A stretch of DNA of 40,154 bases from Bacteroidaceae bacterium (GCA_021443335.1 JABUUE010000003.1:1-40154), one strand, 5' to 3'. Positions 7,319-21,191 are shown, numbered from the stretch's first letter. The notes: generated from the letters alone by a model not told the origin. Made by a program: numbers and translations.

Positions 7319-9408
7319 GTGTATTTTATGGATTTAATCTCATTTGCAGGAATTTCCATTATGATGTCATTGTAAATCAATGTGCCTTTTCCGCCGTCTG
7401 ACTTCACAATGATTTCTTCGTCCGTCATCTTTACGTAGATACTACCGAATGGAGTAGGGACGGTTCCCTCCATCCATTGTAGTCCACCAAGGGAGGGTTT
7501 TATGATATATTCTTCGTATCCTGGCTTTGTGGGCTTTATACCGAGAAAATATTTGCCGAGCAGATAAATGGGACTTGCTCCCCAAGCGTGGCATAGTGAT
7601 TTGCCGTAAGGACGTCCATACATTGCAAGATGCTGTGTGCCAGTTTCTTCGGGAATATATTTTTCCCAGAAAGTCGTTGCTCCTTGTCGCAACATTCCGC
7701 CCCAATACGACTTGATTTCAGGTAGAACCTCAGTCTGCATGCCTCGCGAGCAAATGGCTTCAAGTTCATAGAAACGCATGTAGGGTGTGGTTATTTTTAG
7801 AACATCAGGATTGAGCATCACCTTCTGCATCACTATTTCCTTTTGTTCTTCAGAGAGATAATTAAGGATTATAGCAAACATATTGGCAAACTTGTTTACT
7901 TGCTCTCCCTGCTGCAAACTGCCTGACTTTACATTATGGACAAGTGCGCTTTTTTCTTCATTCCAGAATGTTGGAAGAAGTTTAGCACGCAGTTCTTTAG
8001 CAAGTTTACTGTACTTGGCTTCGTCTGCGGAGTTGCCTACAAGTTGTGCGCACTGTTGCATTGTTTCAAGGCTTTTGCAGAAAAGAATCTGCTCAAATGA
8101 AAGTGCTCCATGCTTATCCATTGGAAAGTCAGCCCAATCTACAAATACCCAGTCGCCCGCCAAACCTTCAACCATGCCATTCTCATTTGTGCGACTAAGG
8201 ACATGATCCATCATTGTCTGCATTCTTGGATAAATCTGCACAACGAAATGTTTGTCGCCAGTGTAAAGATAATAATCGGCTATGCTCTTGAACCAGAAGA
8301 AGGTGTAGTCCATAATGGTGTTTATATGCGCGGAAACAGGGTCTTTGCCACGCAACTGCCATATTGTTCTCTTCACAGTGTCTTGGTCGAAGAAGAGATA
8401 GTAGTTCATCAGGTAGCTTTGTATTGCATCTCCACTCCAAACCCATCTGTCACGCTTGATGCCATCGATAAAACATTCGCGCGTGGTGATGTGCATTGTG
8501 TAAGCGCCAATGTCCCATATACGGTTTACTTCCTCATCATTACATCGGAAAGAGCCACGGTAAGTTTCTGGGAGATATTCATATTCCATAGAAGGCTTAC
8601 CTATTACAATGTCGCCTTCCACCTCGATGTAAACATAGCGGAAAGCCTTAGAGCTTTCAAGAGTAAAGTCTTCTGACACACGGTGATACGATTTTTTTGT
8701 CGCAAGATCTGTTATATCCCAACCGTCAATGGCAATCTTGTCAAGGGTTTCGCAATAGTCTTTGTCCATTGCCTCTTCTTGACTCTCACCATAATATATA
8801 TGAATCTTTCCCTTGTCCCCCTTTATGTGATTAAGCGTAAGGAAACCAAAGGTCTCCTTGCCAAAATCAGCCAATATTCCAAAATTCTTTCTCTCAACAC
8901 ATACTGCCTCCTTCTTTTCACGACAAAGTTGGAACTTCGAAGGCAGTTTGTCAGGCGAATCAAAATTCCAATATCCGGCATCCATGTAGGTTGTTGCAGA
9001 GGTGTCACTTGCTTTTCCGCTCTCGTCAATCCACTCCTTGTCTTCGTAGGTGACCTTCCATGACGAATCAGAATTAATGGTCTTACCTTCAACGAACAAG
9101 GTTGGTGGTGTAGCCTGATTATGCACCTTTATACATATCTTATGATTTCCGGCAGGTACAGTAAAAGTGGAAGGCATTCCGAACTGAAGTTTGCCGTCAA
9201 GTTTAAGATTGTATGTTCCTTCCGCAACAATGTCTATTGTCTCTTCCTGCTCAAGACAAACTTCCTTGCTGAACTCAACAGTCACATAATGACTGTCTGT
9301 CTTCCAAAACGGAGGGAAGAATGCTCCTCTCTCCGTTCTGCGATTGTTCATCTTGTTTCCGAGCCAAATCTCGTAGTCGCCAGGATACCAGATAAAAGTG
9401 GATTTCAT
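7315..9408 (-). CDS. GH78-type alpha-L-rhamnosidase, cytoplasmic
   Basis: Inverting alpha-L-rhamnosidase releasing terminal rhamnose. There is no signal peptide (MKSTFIWYPGDYEIWLGNKM), so it should act in the cytoplasm on sugars brought in by the neighbouring MFS carrier. N-terminal beta-sandwich domains span about 1-280. The (alpha/alpha)6 barrel begins near 290 with NRIWDIGAYTMHITTRECFIDGIKRDRWVW, which contains the GH78 acidic motif (Asp315, Arg319, Asp320). GDWVFVDW follows near 418, and a Glu-containing stretch (GATTFWEKY) near the end of the barrel is a candidate for the general base. A C-terminal beta domain closes the chain. It lies 2 bp after the MFS gene and overlaps the next gene by 4 bp, so the three are very probably co-transcribed. 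The substrate may be a rhamnosyl disaccharide or glycoside; the sequence alone does not decide. Confidence 0.87.
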   Translation of the reverse strand: MKSTFIWYPGDYEIWLGNKMNNRRTERGAFFPPFWKTDSHYVTVEFSKEVCLEQEETIDIVAEGTYNLKLDGKLQFGMPSTFTVPAGNHKICIKVHNQATPPTLFVEGKTINSDSSWKVTYEDKEWIDESGKASDTSATTYMDAGYWNFDSPDKLPSKFQLCREKKEAVCVERKNFGILADFGKETFGFLTLNHIKGDKGKIHIYYGESQEEAMDKDYCETLDKIAIDGWDITDLATKKSYHRVSEDFTLESSKAFRYVYIEVEGDIVIGKPSMEYEYLPETYRGSFRCNDEEVNRIWDIGAYTMHITTRECFIDGIKRDRWVWSGDAIQSYLMNYYLFFDQDTVKRTIWQLRGKDPVSAHINTIMDYTFFWFKSIADYYLYTGDKHFVVQIYPRMQTMMDHVLSRTNENGMVEGLAGDWVFVDWADFPMDKHGALSFEQILFCKSLETMQQCAQLVGNSADEAKYSKLAKELRAKLLPTFWNEEKSALVHNVKSGSLQQGEQVNKFANMFAIILNYLSEEQKEIVMQKVMLNPDVLKITTPYMRFYELEAICSRGMQTEVLPEIKSYWGGMLRQGATTFWEKYIPEETGTQHLAMYGRPYGKSLCHAWGASPIYLLGKYFLGIKPTKPGYEEYIIKPSLGGLQWMEGTVPTPFGSIYVKMTDEEIIVKSDGGKGTLIYNDIIMEIPANEIKSIKYT

Positions 9409-9410
9409 GA

Positions 9411-10763
9411 TTAATAATTATCTCCGTAGCGTTCTTTTGTGATTGTGTCCAATGATTTGCCTCTTGTGTTAGGCGCACCAATTACCCCCACAATCAGAGA
9501 TATCGTCAGCAATGCTAACATACAGAAGGCTGCAATTGTAAAACCTTCACCATTATCGCCATAGATGACAGTGAAGATAAGTCCCCATACTGCTGACAAA
9601 CCACGCACAATGAAGAACATGAGTCCCTGCGCTCCGGCACGGAACTTTGCTGGGAACAACTCGGTACCCCACAGCGCGTAGAAAATCTGTACGGAAAGAC
9701 CTCCCTGCACGCCCCAAAGTATTGCAAACGCCCATAATCCAACCATACCGTTAACACCGATTGTCACGATAATGAGCCATGCGCTGATAGCAACAAGCAG
9801 TCCGACAATATAAATAAGTTTGTGGCTCATCTTGTCAATAAACTGCGACGTTACAAGCGTCACTCCTACGATTATTGCCCATTGGATGCAGTTCATCCAG
9901 TTTGCCTGCTCATTGCTGACACCGCCGGCGGTCTCGTAAATATGTGGCTGGAAAAAGCCCATTACAGAAGCCACAAGATTCCATGTAAGATAGATACCAG
10001 CAAGGAAAGCTACAGTCTTCACTGCCACTTTGTTGGTAAAAAGCAAGGCAAATGATTGCAGCATGCCTGTCTTCTTTATTTCTCCGCGTTTCTCTGCCTC
10101 TTTCTGTGCAAGCCATTCCGCGCTCTCGTCAAGTTGACGCTGCATATTCCAAGCGACGAAGGCAACAACAAACAGAGAGAAGAAGACAACACGAGAACTG
10201 AACACTTCAAGCTCTGCACCAGAAATGTCTGCACCACCAACTAAATGTGCCAGACTTTCGATCCAGTCAAATAAATAACCGCCAGGAGCGAAGAACATTC
10301 CAAGCAAAAGGATTATCATCGGGCCAACACCCCATGACATCTGTGAAATACATATATTACGACCGCGATTGTTTATTTCTGAACTTTCAGAAATGTATGT
10401 CCACGAAGCCGGAACACCGACACCAACAGATATACCTGTAATCAGGAAGCCGGCAAGTAGCATAGGAAAGTTTACAGACAACATCACTGTCAGAACACCT
10501 ACCATATAAACCAACATATTATATGTGTAGATTGCCTTACGACCATACTTGTCTGCCATAAAACCGCCGATTATCGCTCCTAAAGCAGCGCCAAGACAGT
10601 TTGCGCTGATAAAGTTTAGCCATCCAAGATGAACCTCTGATAATCCAAGATAATTTTGCCAAAGAGTAAGGCCACTTGCACCAGCAACAATTGCGCCTGC
10701 ATCAAGATAATTTGTCAAAGAGACCGCAATGGTGCTCTTCAAACTTCCATTTTGTTTTGTCAT
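9411..10763 (-). CDS. MFS sugar porter (inner-membrane sugar transporter)
   Basis: Twelve-helix major facilitator carrier of the sugar-porter type. Typical marks are the loop 2-3 motif GGFMADKYGRKAIYTYN, a central-loop ESAEWLAQKE that is a degenerate form of the PESPRWL signature, and a loop 8-9 region with DKMSHKLIYIVG. At 450 residues it is full length. It is the first gene of an operon with GH78 and the GH67N-like protein, and two Bacteroidota -7 elements lie upstream. Because the rhamnosidase is cytoplasmic, the cargo is probably a rhamnose-containing oligosaccharide or glycoside, or a released monosaccharide. No outer-membrane SusC/D partner lies nearby. The cargo assignment is inference from context. 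Confidence 0.88.
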   Translation of the reverse strand: MTKQNGSLKSTIAVSLTNYLDAGAIVAGASGLTLWQNYLGLSEVHLGWLNFISANCLGAALGAIIGGFMADKYGRKAIYTYNMLVYMVGVLTVMLSVNFPMLLAGFLITGISVGVGVPASWTYISESSEINNRGRNICISQMSWGVGPMIILLLGMFFAPGGYLFDWIESLAHLVGGADISGAELEVFSSRVVFFSLFVVAFVAWNMQRQLDESAEWLAQKEAEKRGEIKKTGMLQSFALLFTNKVAVKTVAFLAGIYLTWNLVASVMGFFQPHIYETAGGVSNEQANWMNCIQWAIIVGVTLVTSQFIDKMSHKLIYIVGLLVAISAWLIIVTIGVNGMVGLWAFAILWGVQGGLSVQIFYALWGTELFPAKFRAGAQGLMFFIVRGLSAVWGLIFTVIYGDNGEGFTIAAFCMLALLTISLIVGVIGAPNTRGKSLDTITKERYGDNY

Positions 10764-10801
10764 AATATTAGATTTATTTATTTGTATGGTATTTCCGTTT
10801 T

Positions 10802-10821
10802 ATGCCGCAAAGTTACGATTA
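10802..10821 (-). promoter_or_regulatory. Promoter-like repeat copy 1 upstream of the MFS-GH78 operon
   Basis: The minus-strand -7 element TAACTTTG (10808-10815) sits in the repeated block ATGCCGCAAAGTTACGATTA (as read on the plus strand). The -33 position is poor (TTTC rather than TTTG). It lies about 45 bp from the MFS start codon. Confidence 0.5.
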
Positions 10822-10902
10822 AGCGAGAGCAATGAAAACTTGTTTTCTAATTGCCGAGCGTGAGGAGTTTCCTTGAGCAAAGCGAAAAAGTTCGCGACAT
10901 TT

Positions 10903-10922
10903 ATGCCGCAAAGTTACAATTA
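10903..10922 (-). promoter_or_regulatory. Promoter-like repeat copy 2 upstream of the MFS-GH78 operon
   Basis: A second copy of the same 20-bp block with one base different. The -7 element is TAACTTTG (10909-10916), with a proper -33 TTTG at 10937-10940 (spacing 20 bp). This is the better of the two promoters and gives a leader of about 140 nt. Confidence 0.6.
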
Positions 10923-10972
10923 AACAAACGAAAATGCAAATAAAAAACAGAGTTTTTGATAATTATGCACAA

Positions 10973-10999
10973 AAATAGGGTGTAAGTTACACCCTATTT
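10973..10999 (-). terminator. Intrinsic terminator of the GH2 gene
   Basis: Perfect 13-bp inverted repeat (AAATAGGGTGTAA / TTACACCCTATTT) with a 1-nt centre, followed on the minus strand by a short T-run. It lies 47 bp past the GH2 stop and separates that transcript from the MFS operon promoters. Confidence 0.75.
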
Positions 11000-11045
11000 G
11001 TTCTCTTGTTGAATTTACAACTTGTTTTATTCGTCTATATCATAC

Positions 11046-16785
<5,740 letters not shown>

Positions 16786-16826
16786 GAGTATTAATATAAT
16801 ATAGGTTTAAGGAGAACTCAGAATAA

Positions 16827-16958
16827 GTATCGGCGAAAGAGTAACTGAGTTTCATAGACACAGCTATCGAGTATCGGCGAAACAGCAACTGAGTATCGGC
16901 GAAACAGCAACTGAGTATCGGCGATACTCAATACGAGTTTCACCGACACTCAACAACC
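16827..16958 (+). repeat. 22-bp tandem repeat array (about six units), locus A
   Basis: Six consecutive 22-bp units start at 16827, 16849, 16871, 16893, 16915 and 16937. Units 3 and 4 are identical and share the core TCGGCGAAACAGCAACT; the outer units diverge. There are no spacers, and 22 is not a multiple of three, so it is neither a CRISPR array nor a coding repeat. It fills the gap between the GH127 and beta-helix genes. A second array lies at 39404-39491 in the opposite orientation. Confidence 0.85.
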
Positions 16959-16965
16959 GTTTATT

Positions 16966-19062
16966 TTATTCTGCAGCATAAGGCATCCACATTGTCATGT
17001 CGCTTTTACCACGATTGCCCCAAGCGTAATATGGGATAAGGCGGACAGTCTGTTTCTTCTTGTCAAGTGAAACCTCGCGATACAATGTGTTTTCCCATGA
17101 TTTCTGCTGACGAACTTCAGCCTCTGTTTCCAATGCAATCATATTTGAGCCGCCAATTTCAATCTCAACAGGAGTGAATTTGGCATTGACAGGGATTGTA
17201 ATGTCATCCATATCTGTGCCTTTAAGGTCGGGACTTTCTATGCAATATATTATTGGACCGCGCTGAACACATACTTGTCCGCGAGCTTCTTCAACAAGAG
17301 GATGAGCCTCAATGAGTTTCGTCTTCATAGGGATGTTTATGATTATCACATCGCCTTTCTTCCATTTACGTTTGATTGTAATATAGCCAGTGTCTTTAAA
17401 ATTGGAATCCCAAGGTTCGCCATTAAGCGTAACCTCTACATTGTCAGCCCATTCAGGAACACGCATAGATATGGAAAATTCTTTCTTTCCTTTAAGATTG
17501 TCAATAGTAATATTTATTTTTCCATCCCAAGGGTAATCTGTCTGTTGTTTCAGTGAAACTTCTCCTACATCAGCAAGATTTGTTTTGAATGTGTTAGAAC
17601 CATAGAGATTAACATAGATTCCTTTGCTGTCAATGGCGTAAGCATAGTTCTGAACCTCACAAAGTGTTCGGAGAGTGTTTGGAGGACAGCAGAAACAAGA
17701 TATGTAACTCTTGCGTTCCTTTGGCCAACGTAAAGTATAAGGAAGGTCTTGGTCAAGACGCAATGGATTCACATAGAAATAATCTTTGCCATCAAGAGAA
17801 ATACCTGGTAATATGCTGTTATAGAAGCAGTTCTCCATAATGTCAATGTATCGTGGACAAGCGGAAGTAAGATACATTCGCCAATTGAAAAGCATGTTTC
17901 CGATGTTTGCACAAGTCTCGTTGTGGGCAGTGGAGTGGGGAAGTTGGTACGGGCGACCGTAACTCTGATGAACTTTCTGCACATTGTCAGGCTTGTAGTC
18001 AGTTCCATCTGGCGATGTTCCGTCATAAAGAGCACCGCAAGCGCCGTTGATGTACATCTTTCTGTATGTCAAATCGTTCCATATTGACTCAAGGTTCTTC
18101 TTCAGTTGCTCCTCGCCCGTTTCTAGATATAGGTCAGCAACTCCCGCGTATAGATAGTTTGCGCGAACGGAATGTCCCATAGCGTTATATTGCTGACGGA
18201 AAGGAATGCGGTCTTGGTTGTCATCTGTACCGTCCTTTATGGAGTCGCGTATGTTGATAAACGCTTCGGCAAGGTCTTTGTATTTTGTCTCTCCTGTCTC
18301 ACGATACAATTCTGCCATAGCCATGTAATGTGATGGACAGATGGAGTTGTACGCCATTGTCGTTGGGTCTTTCTTCCAATAGTTGTACATGAAATCTGCC
18401 GCGCGCTTTGCACATTCCAGTAACTCTGTCTTACCGGTCACACGATGATGAAGAATTGCAGTTGTTATGAGATGCCCCATGTTATAAGTCTCGAAATTCA
18501 GACGATTGCCAAATGCTCCGTCTTTTCCTGAACCTGTAGCTGTTCCAACCACGGTGTTGTCCTTACCTGCATCGGAAATCTTCTTCTTTTCGTTCAATTC
18601 AACAATGGTGACTGTTGTGTTTATGTATCCGTCAGGACGCTGTGATTTGACAACTGCATCGATGAACTCGTCCATGATCTTTGAAAGCTCAGGATCTTTT
18701 GTTATGGCATAAACAGCAACAAGCGATTCAAACCATTTGTACATATCACCGTCGTGAAATGCTGGTCCGCGATGCCTGCCTTCTTTCTTGCCCGAAGCTA
18801 CAAGGAAGTTCTGGAAACCATTGGCTTTGTCTGACTGCCATGTCTTCCACATGTCTTGAACGGAAACCGTGCTATAAACCTTGAAACGCTCTCCCCAAAA
18901 ACCATCGGTCCATTTTGTGGAGTTCATTGGAGCAGCATTAACAACAGCAAACTTGCTGTTTTGGGTGTCAGTAATGCCGCTTTGCGCATAAGACTTTGTG
19001 GTTATCACAGGCAACATTAGGAATGATGTCGCGATAATTGTTGCTGATAAGATGTTTTTCAT
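16966..19062 (-). CDS. GH127 beta-L-arabinofuranosidase
   Basis: Zinc-dependent retaining beta-L-arabinofuranosidase (formerly DUF1680), exported (signal peptide ending near TTKSYAQ, residue 26). The (alpha/alpha)6 barrel holds the family features GFWGERF, PAFHDGDMYKWFES, QRPDGYINT and YNMGHLITTAILHHRVTG. The metal/catalytic cluster is intact: the HNETCAN motif gives Glu and Cys ligands, and SCFCCPPN holds the vicinal cysteines that include the nucleophile. C-terminal beta-sandwich domains follow (ISMRVPEWADNVEVTLNG; RGPIIYCIE). Length 698 is slightly longer than HypBA1 of Bifidobacterium. It is upstream of the beta-helix and GH2 genes, separated by the 22-bp repeat array. The likely targets are beta-L-arabinofuranosides of pectin side chains or plant glycoproteins. 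Confidence 0.93.
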   Translation of the reverse strand: MKNILSATIIATSFLMLPVITTKSYAQSGITDTQNSKFAVVNAAPMNSTKWTDGFWGERFKVYSTVSVQDMWKTWQSDKANGFQNFLVASGKKEGRHRGPAFHDGDMYKWFESLVAVYAITKDPELSKIMDEFIDAVVKSQRPDGYINTTVTIVELNEKKKISDAGKDNTVVGTATGSGKDGAFGNRLNFETYNMGHLITTAILHHRVTGKTELLECAKRAADFMYNYWKKDPTTMAYNSICPSHYMAMAELYRETGETKYKDLAEAFINIRDSIKDGTDDNQDRIPFRQQYNAMGHSVRANYLYAGVADLYLETGEEQLKKNLESIWNDLTYRKMYINGACGALYDGTSPDGTDYKPDNVQKVHQSYGRPYQLPHSTAHNETCANIGNMLFNWRMYLTSACPRYIDIMENCFYNSILPGISLDGKDYFYVNPLRLDQDLPYTLRWPKERKSYISCFCCPPNTLRTLCEVQNYAYAIDSKGIYVNLYGSNTFKTNLADVGEVSLKQQTDYPWDGKINITIDNLKGKKEFSISMRVPEWADNVEVTLNGEPWDSNFKDTGYITIKRKWKKGDVIIINIPMKTKLIEAHPLVEEARGQVCVQRGPIIYCIESPDLKGTDMDDITIPVNAKFTPVEIEIGGSNMIALETEAEVRQQKSWENTLYREVSLDKKKQTVRLIPYYAWGNRGKSDMTMWMPYAAE

Positions 19063-19137
19063 AGTCTATGTTTCTATTTTATAATTTTCTTATTATTACT
19101 GTTTTTTTGTTGATTGACCGTTTTATTATTTCGTTGG

Positions 19138-19446
19138 TCAATAATCGCAGATGTCAAAATCCGCATCTATAATCCCTCTTTTCTTTCTCTCAAAGGTTCT
19201 TCCCATTTCTTTCTCCGCATTTCGCATCAATTCTTTTATTTGAAGAGGAGAAAGGTCGCTCTCTACTGTTGCGTAGAAGTTAAGATAAATGTCAGCGTTC
19301 TCGTCATCAGGTTCTGCTTCGTAGTCTCTGGTATATTCAGGCTCTCCTATCGCAACCTTGTCAAAAAGTCGTATGAGCAGACTTCTCGCCTGCTCATACC
19401 TATTATCATAATCAATATTTGTTCCGAAGCGTATCTTGTAAACCAT
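19138..19446 (-). CDS. Compact HPPK (FolK)-like protein
   Basis: A 102-residue protein that reads like a shortened 6-hydroxymethyl-7,8-dihydropterin pyrophosphokinase. The N-terminus MVYKIRFGTNIDYDNRYEQA parallels the GSNLGDR start of FolK. The middle DIYLNFYATVESDLSPLQIK parallels the conserved FLN(A/G)V...T.LSP segment, and NAEKEMGR(T)...KRGIIDADFDICDY parallels the E..LGR...PR.IDIDIL end with its two metal-binding aspartates. FolK is normally about 130-160 residues, so the loops carrying substrate residues are shortened, and activity as a true HPPK is uncertain. It lies 15 bp after dapA in the ribE-dapA transcript. Alternatives are a pseudo-enzyme or a diverged pterin-binding protein. Confidence 0.65.
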   Translation of the reverse strand: MVYKIRFGTNIDYDNRYEQARSLLIRLFDKVAIGEPEYTRDYEAEPDDENADIYLNFYATVESDLSPLQIKELMRNAEKEMGRTFERKKRGIIDADFDICDY

Positions 19447-19461
19447 TGGATAAGAGTATTT

Positions 19462-20346
19462 CTACAATAGTTTCAGTTCTTTCATACAGTCAGATATTTT
19501 CTGCACGGTAGAAACTCTTGTTGGCACTAACGGAAGGCGAAGAACATTCTCTATCATTCCCATTTCGTGCAATATACACTTCACTCCCGCTGGATTTCCA
19601 TCAACGAAAAGAAGTTTAAAGAGCTCTGTGAACTGATGATGTATCTTCAAGGCAGGTTCCATCTCTCCCCTCATTTCGTAACGAAGCATCTTGGAGAACT
19701 CCTTTGGCAAGGCATTTCCAATAACAGAGATAACACCGACAGCGCCACAAGCAATCATAGGATATGTGAGTCCGTCGTCGCCACTTATCACGTCAAAGCC
19801 TTCTGGCTTATGTTTCAGGATTTCGTCAATCTGCTCAAGATTGCCACTTGCTTCCTTAATGGCTACCACATTTTTACAGTCGTTAGCTATGCGAACTGTA
19901 GTCTGTGCTTGCAAATTAACACCCGTACGGCCAGGCACATTATACAATATAACAGGTAAAGGAGACGCTTCTGCTATAGCCTTAAAATGCTGGTATAAAC
20001 CTTCTTGTGATGGCTTGTTGTAATAAGGACAAACACTTAATATTCCGTCTATTCCTGAGAAATCAGCGGTCTGCAGTTCATTGACAATGGCTGCAGTATT
20101 GTTGCCTCCACAACCAATAACTATAGGGATTCTTCCTTTAACATGCTCAATAACAAGTTTCTTAATCTTTTGTTTCTCGTTGTCGGTAAGACATGGAGTC
20201 TCGCCTGTAGTGGCAAGAATGCAGAGGAAATCAGCGCCATTCTCAAGTTGATAGTCCACAAGTCTGCCAAGAGCCTCGTAGTCAACAGAGAAGTCTGCCT
20301 TGAATGGGGTAATTAGGGCGATGCCCAAGCCTCGAAAAATGTTCAT
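19462..20346 (-). CDS. dapA: 4-hydroxy-tetrahydrodipicolinate synthase
   Basis: Condenses pyruvate with aspartate semialdehyde in lysine and diaminopimelate synthesis; cytoplasmic class I aldolase. Marks: LATTGETPCL (Thr46, Thr47), CPYYNKPSQEG, LYNVPGRTG with Tyr135 and Arg140, Schiff-base Lys164 in VAIKEASG, and GNPAGVKCIL near the C-terminus. These favour true DapA over sugar-acid aldolases of the same fold. Length 294 is standard. Its ATG overlaps the ribE stop by 4 bp, so the two are translationally coupled; the FolK-like gene follows at once. Confidence 0.95.
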   Translation of the reverse strand: MNIFRGLGIALITPFKADFSVDYEALGRLVDYQLENGADFLCILATTGETPCLTDNEKQKIKKLVIEHVKGRIPIVIGCGGNNTAAIVNELQTADFSGIDGILSVCPYYNKPSQEGLYQHFKAIAEASPLPVILYNVPGRTGVNLQAQTTVRIANDCKNVVAIKEASGNLEQIDEILKHKPEGFDVISGDDGLTYPMIACGAVGVISVIGNALPKEFSKMLRYEMRGEMEPALKIHHQFTELFKLLFVDGNPAGVKCILHEMGMIENVLRLPLVPTRVSTVQKISDCMKELKLL

Positions 20347-20945
20347 GAGAGTGAATTGAGTCTAGCTATGTATTTACCAAGGATATCAAATTCAATGTTC
20401 ACAACTGAACCTTCATTGATATCACAAAAGTTTGTGTGTTCGAAAGTGTACGGAATGATAGCCACAGTAACGGTGTCTTCCGTTGGATTGCAAACAGTCA
20501 GGGAAACACCGTTTATTGTAACGCTTCCCTTGTCAACACAGAAATATCCATGCTTTGCCATCTCTTTGTCGTATTTGTACTTGAAGGTAAAATAAGTACT
20601 GCCATTTGCATCCACCTTGTTTATGCATTGTGCTGTCATGTCAACATGTCCTTGAACAATGTGACCGTCAAGACGTCCGTTCATCATCATTGAGCGTTCC
20701 ACATTAACCTTGTCGCCAACTTTTAAAAGTCCAAGGTTAGAGCGTTCAAGAGTCTCTTTCATTGCAGTAACAACATACTCATCTCCTTCTATCTTAACCA
20801 CAGTAAGGCACACACCATTATGCGCCACACTCTGGTCAATCTTCAACTCCCCTGTAAATGAGCAAGCAAGAGTGAAGTCTATGTTGTCTTTATCATGCGC
20901 TACCTTTGTTACCGTAGCAAATTCTTCTATTATTCCACTAAACAT
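20343..20945 (-). CDS. ribE: Riboflavin synthase alpha chain
   Basis: Dismutates two 6,7-dimethyl-8-ribityllumazine molecules to riboflavin; cytoplasmic homotrimer. The protein starts MFSGIIEE as in the family. It holds two lumazine-binding barrels, each with the repeat motif (NGVCLTV in the first, INGVSLTV in the second), and MNGRLDGHIVQGHVD between them. It is 200 residues, full length. It is the first gene of ribE-dapA-folK-like, and its leader carries a large predicted RNA structure that does not match the FMN riboswitch consensus. Confidence 0.95.
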   Translation of the reverse strand: MFSGIIEEFATVTKVAHDKDNIDFTLACSFTGELKIDQSVAHNGVCLTVVKIEGDEYVVTAMKETLERSNLGLLKVGDKVNVERSMMMNGRLDGHIVQGHVDMTAQCINKVDANGSTYFTFKYKYDKEMAKHGYFCVDKGSVTINGVSLTVCNPTEDTVTVAIIPYTFEHTNFCDINEGSVVNIEFDILGKYIARLNSLS

Positions 20946-20951
20946 TGCCTA

Positions 20952-20971
20952 TCAGTTTTAAGTGATACTGA
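20952..20971 (-). promoter_or_regulatory. Small hairpin just before the ribE ribosome-binding region
   Basis: UCAGU/ACUGA arms (5 bp) with a 10-nt loop end 6 nt before the ribE start codon. It could modulate access to the ribosome-binding site, perhaps together with the larger leader structure. Confidence 0.3.
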
Positions 20972-20996
20972 CTAACACAGTGACAATTTTAAAGAG

Positions 20997-21180
20997 TGAA
21001 AGTCGCGCAGATTGAATGTGATGCGATCTCCGAGATAGTTGAGGGCTTTGACCGTCGTTGTAATCCACCGGCATAAAAGCTACACCAACAAGGGTGTTGT
21101 GGCCCGCCATTGAGCGGCTAAGCTTGCTCGGATGCATATAATTTTGATGAGACGCCGAACATGTACCGCGCGACTTTCAT
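20997..21180 (-). ncRNA. Candidate structured leader RNA of ribE (or short inverted-repeat element)
   Basis: On the minus strand the region folds into a closed shape. P1 pairs 21166-21179 with 20997-21010 (14 bp, one G-U). P2 pairs UCCGAG (21127-21132) with CUCGGA (21029-21034) and AUGC (21134-21137) with GCAU (21021-21024). Three hairpins lie inside: CCGC/GCGG (21104-21117), ACACC/GGUGU (21082-21097) and a weaker GCCG/CGGU (21051-21072). A -7 element just upstream would start transcription almost exactly at the P1 5' arm. It does not contain FMN, TPP, cobalamin or THF riboswitch cores that I can recognise. The P1 arms are also 12-bp terminal inverted repeats (TGAAAGTCGCGC), so a MITE-like insertion is the alternative. 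Confidence 0.55.
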
Positions 21181-21183
21181 GTG

Positions 21184-21191
21184 CAAAAGTA
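21184..21191 (-). promoter_or_regulatory. Candidate -7 element for the ribE leader
   Basis: TACTTTTG on the minus strand; the predicted start falls within a few bases of position 21180, the 5' edge of the folded leader. No -33 TTTG is seen at 19-20 bp. Confidence 0.5.

Noticed and set aside
8110..8676. 188-residue plus-strand open frame inside the GH78 gene
   Set aside because: Antisense shadow; no recognisable domain, and the GH78 motifs on the other strand are intact.
16827..16958. CRISPR array
   Set aside because: Units follow each other directly at 22 bp with no unique spacers, and no cas gene is present.
20997..21180. FMN riboswitch (expected before ribE)
   Set aside because: The conserved FMN core segments (GGGGCAGGGUG- and ACCGGCGGU-like) are absent on the minus strand.
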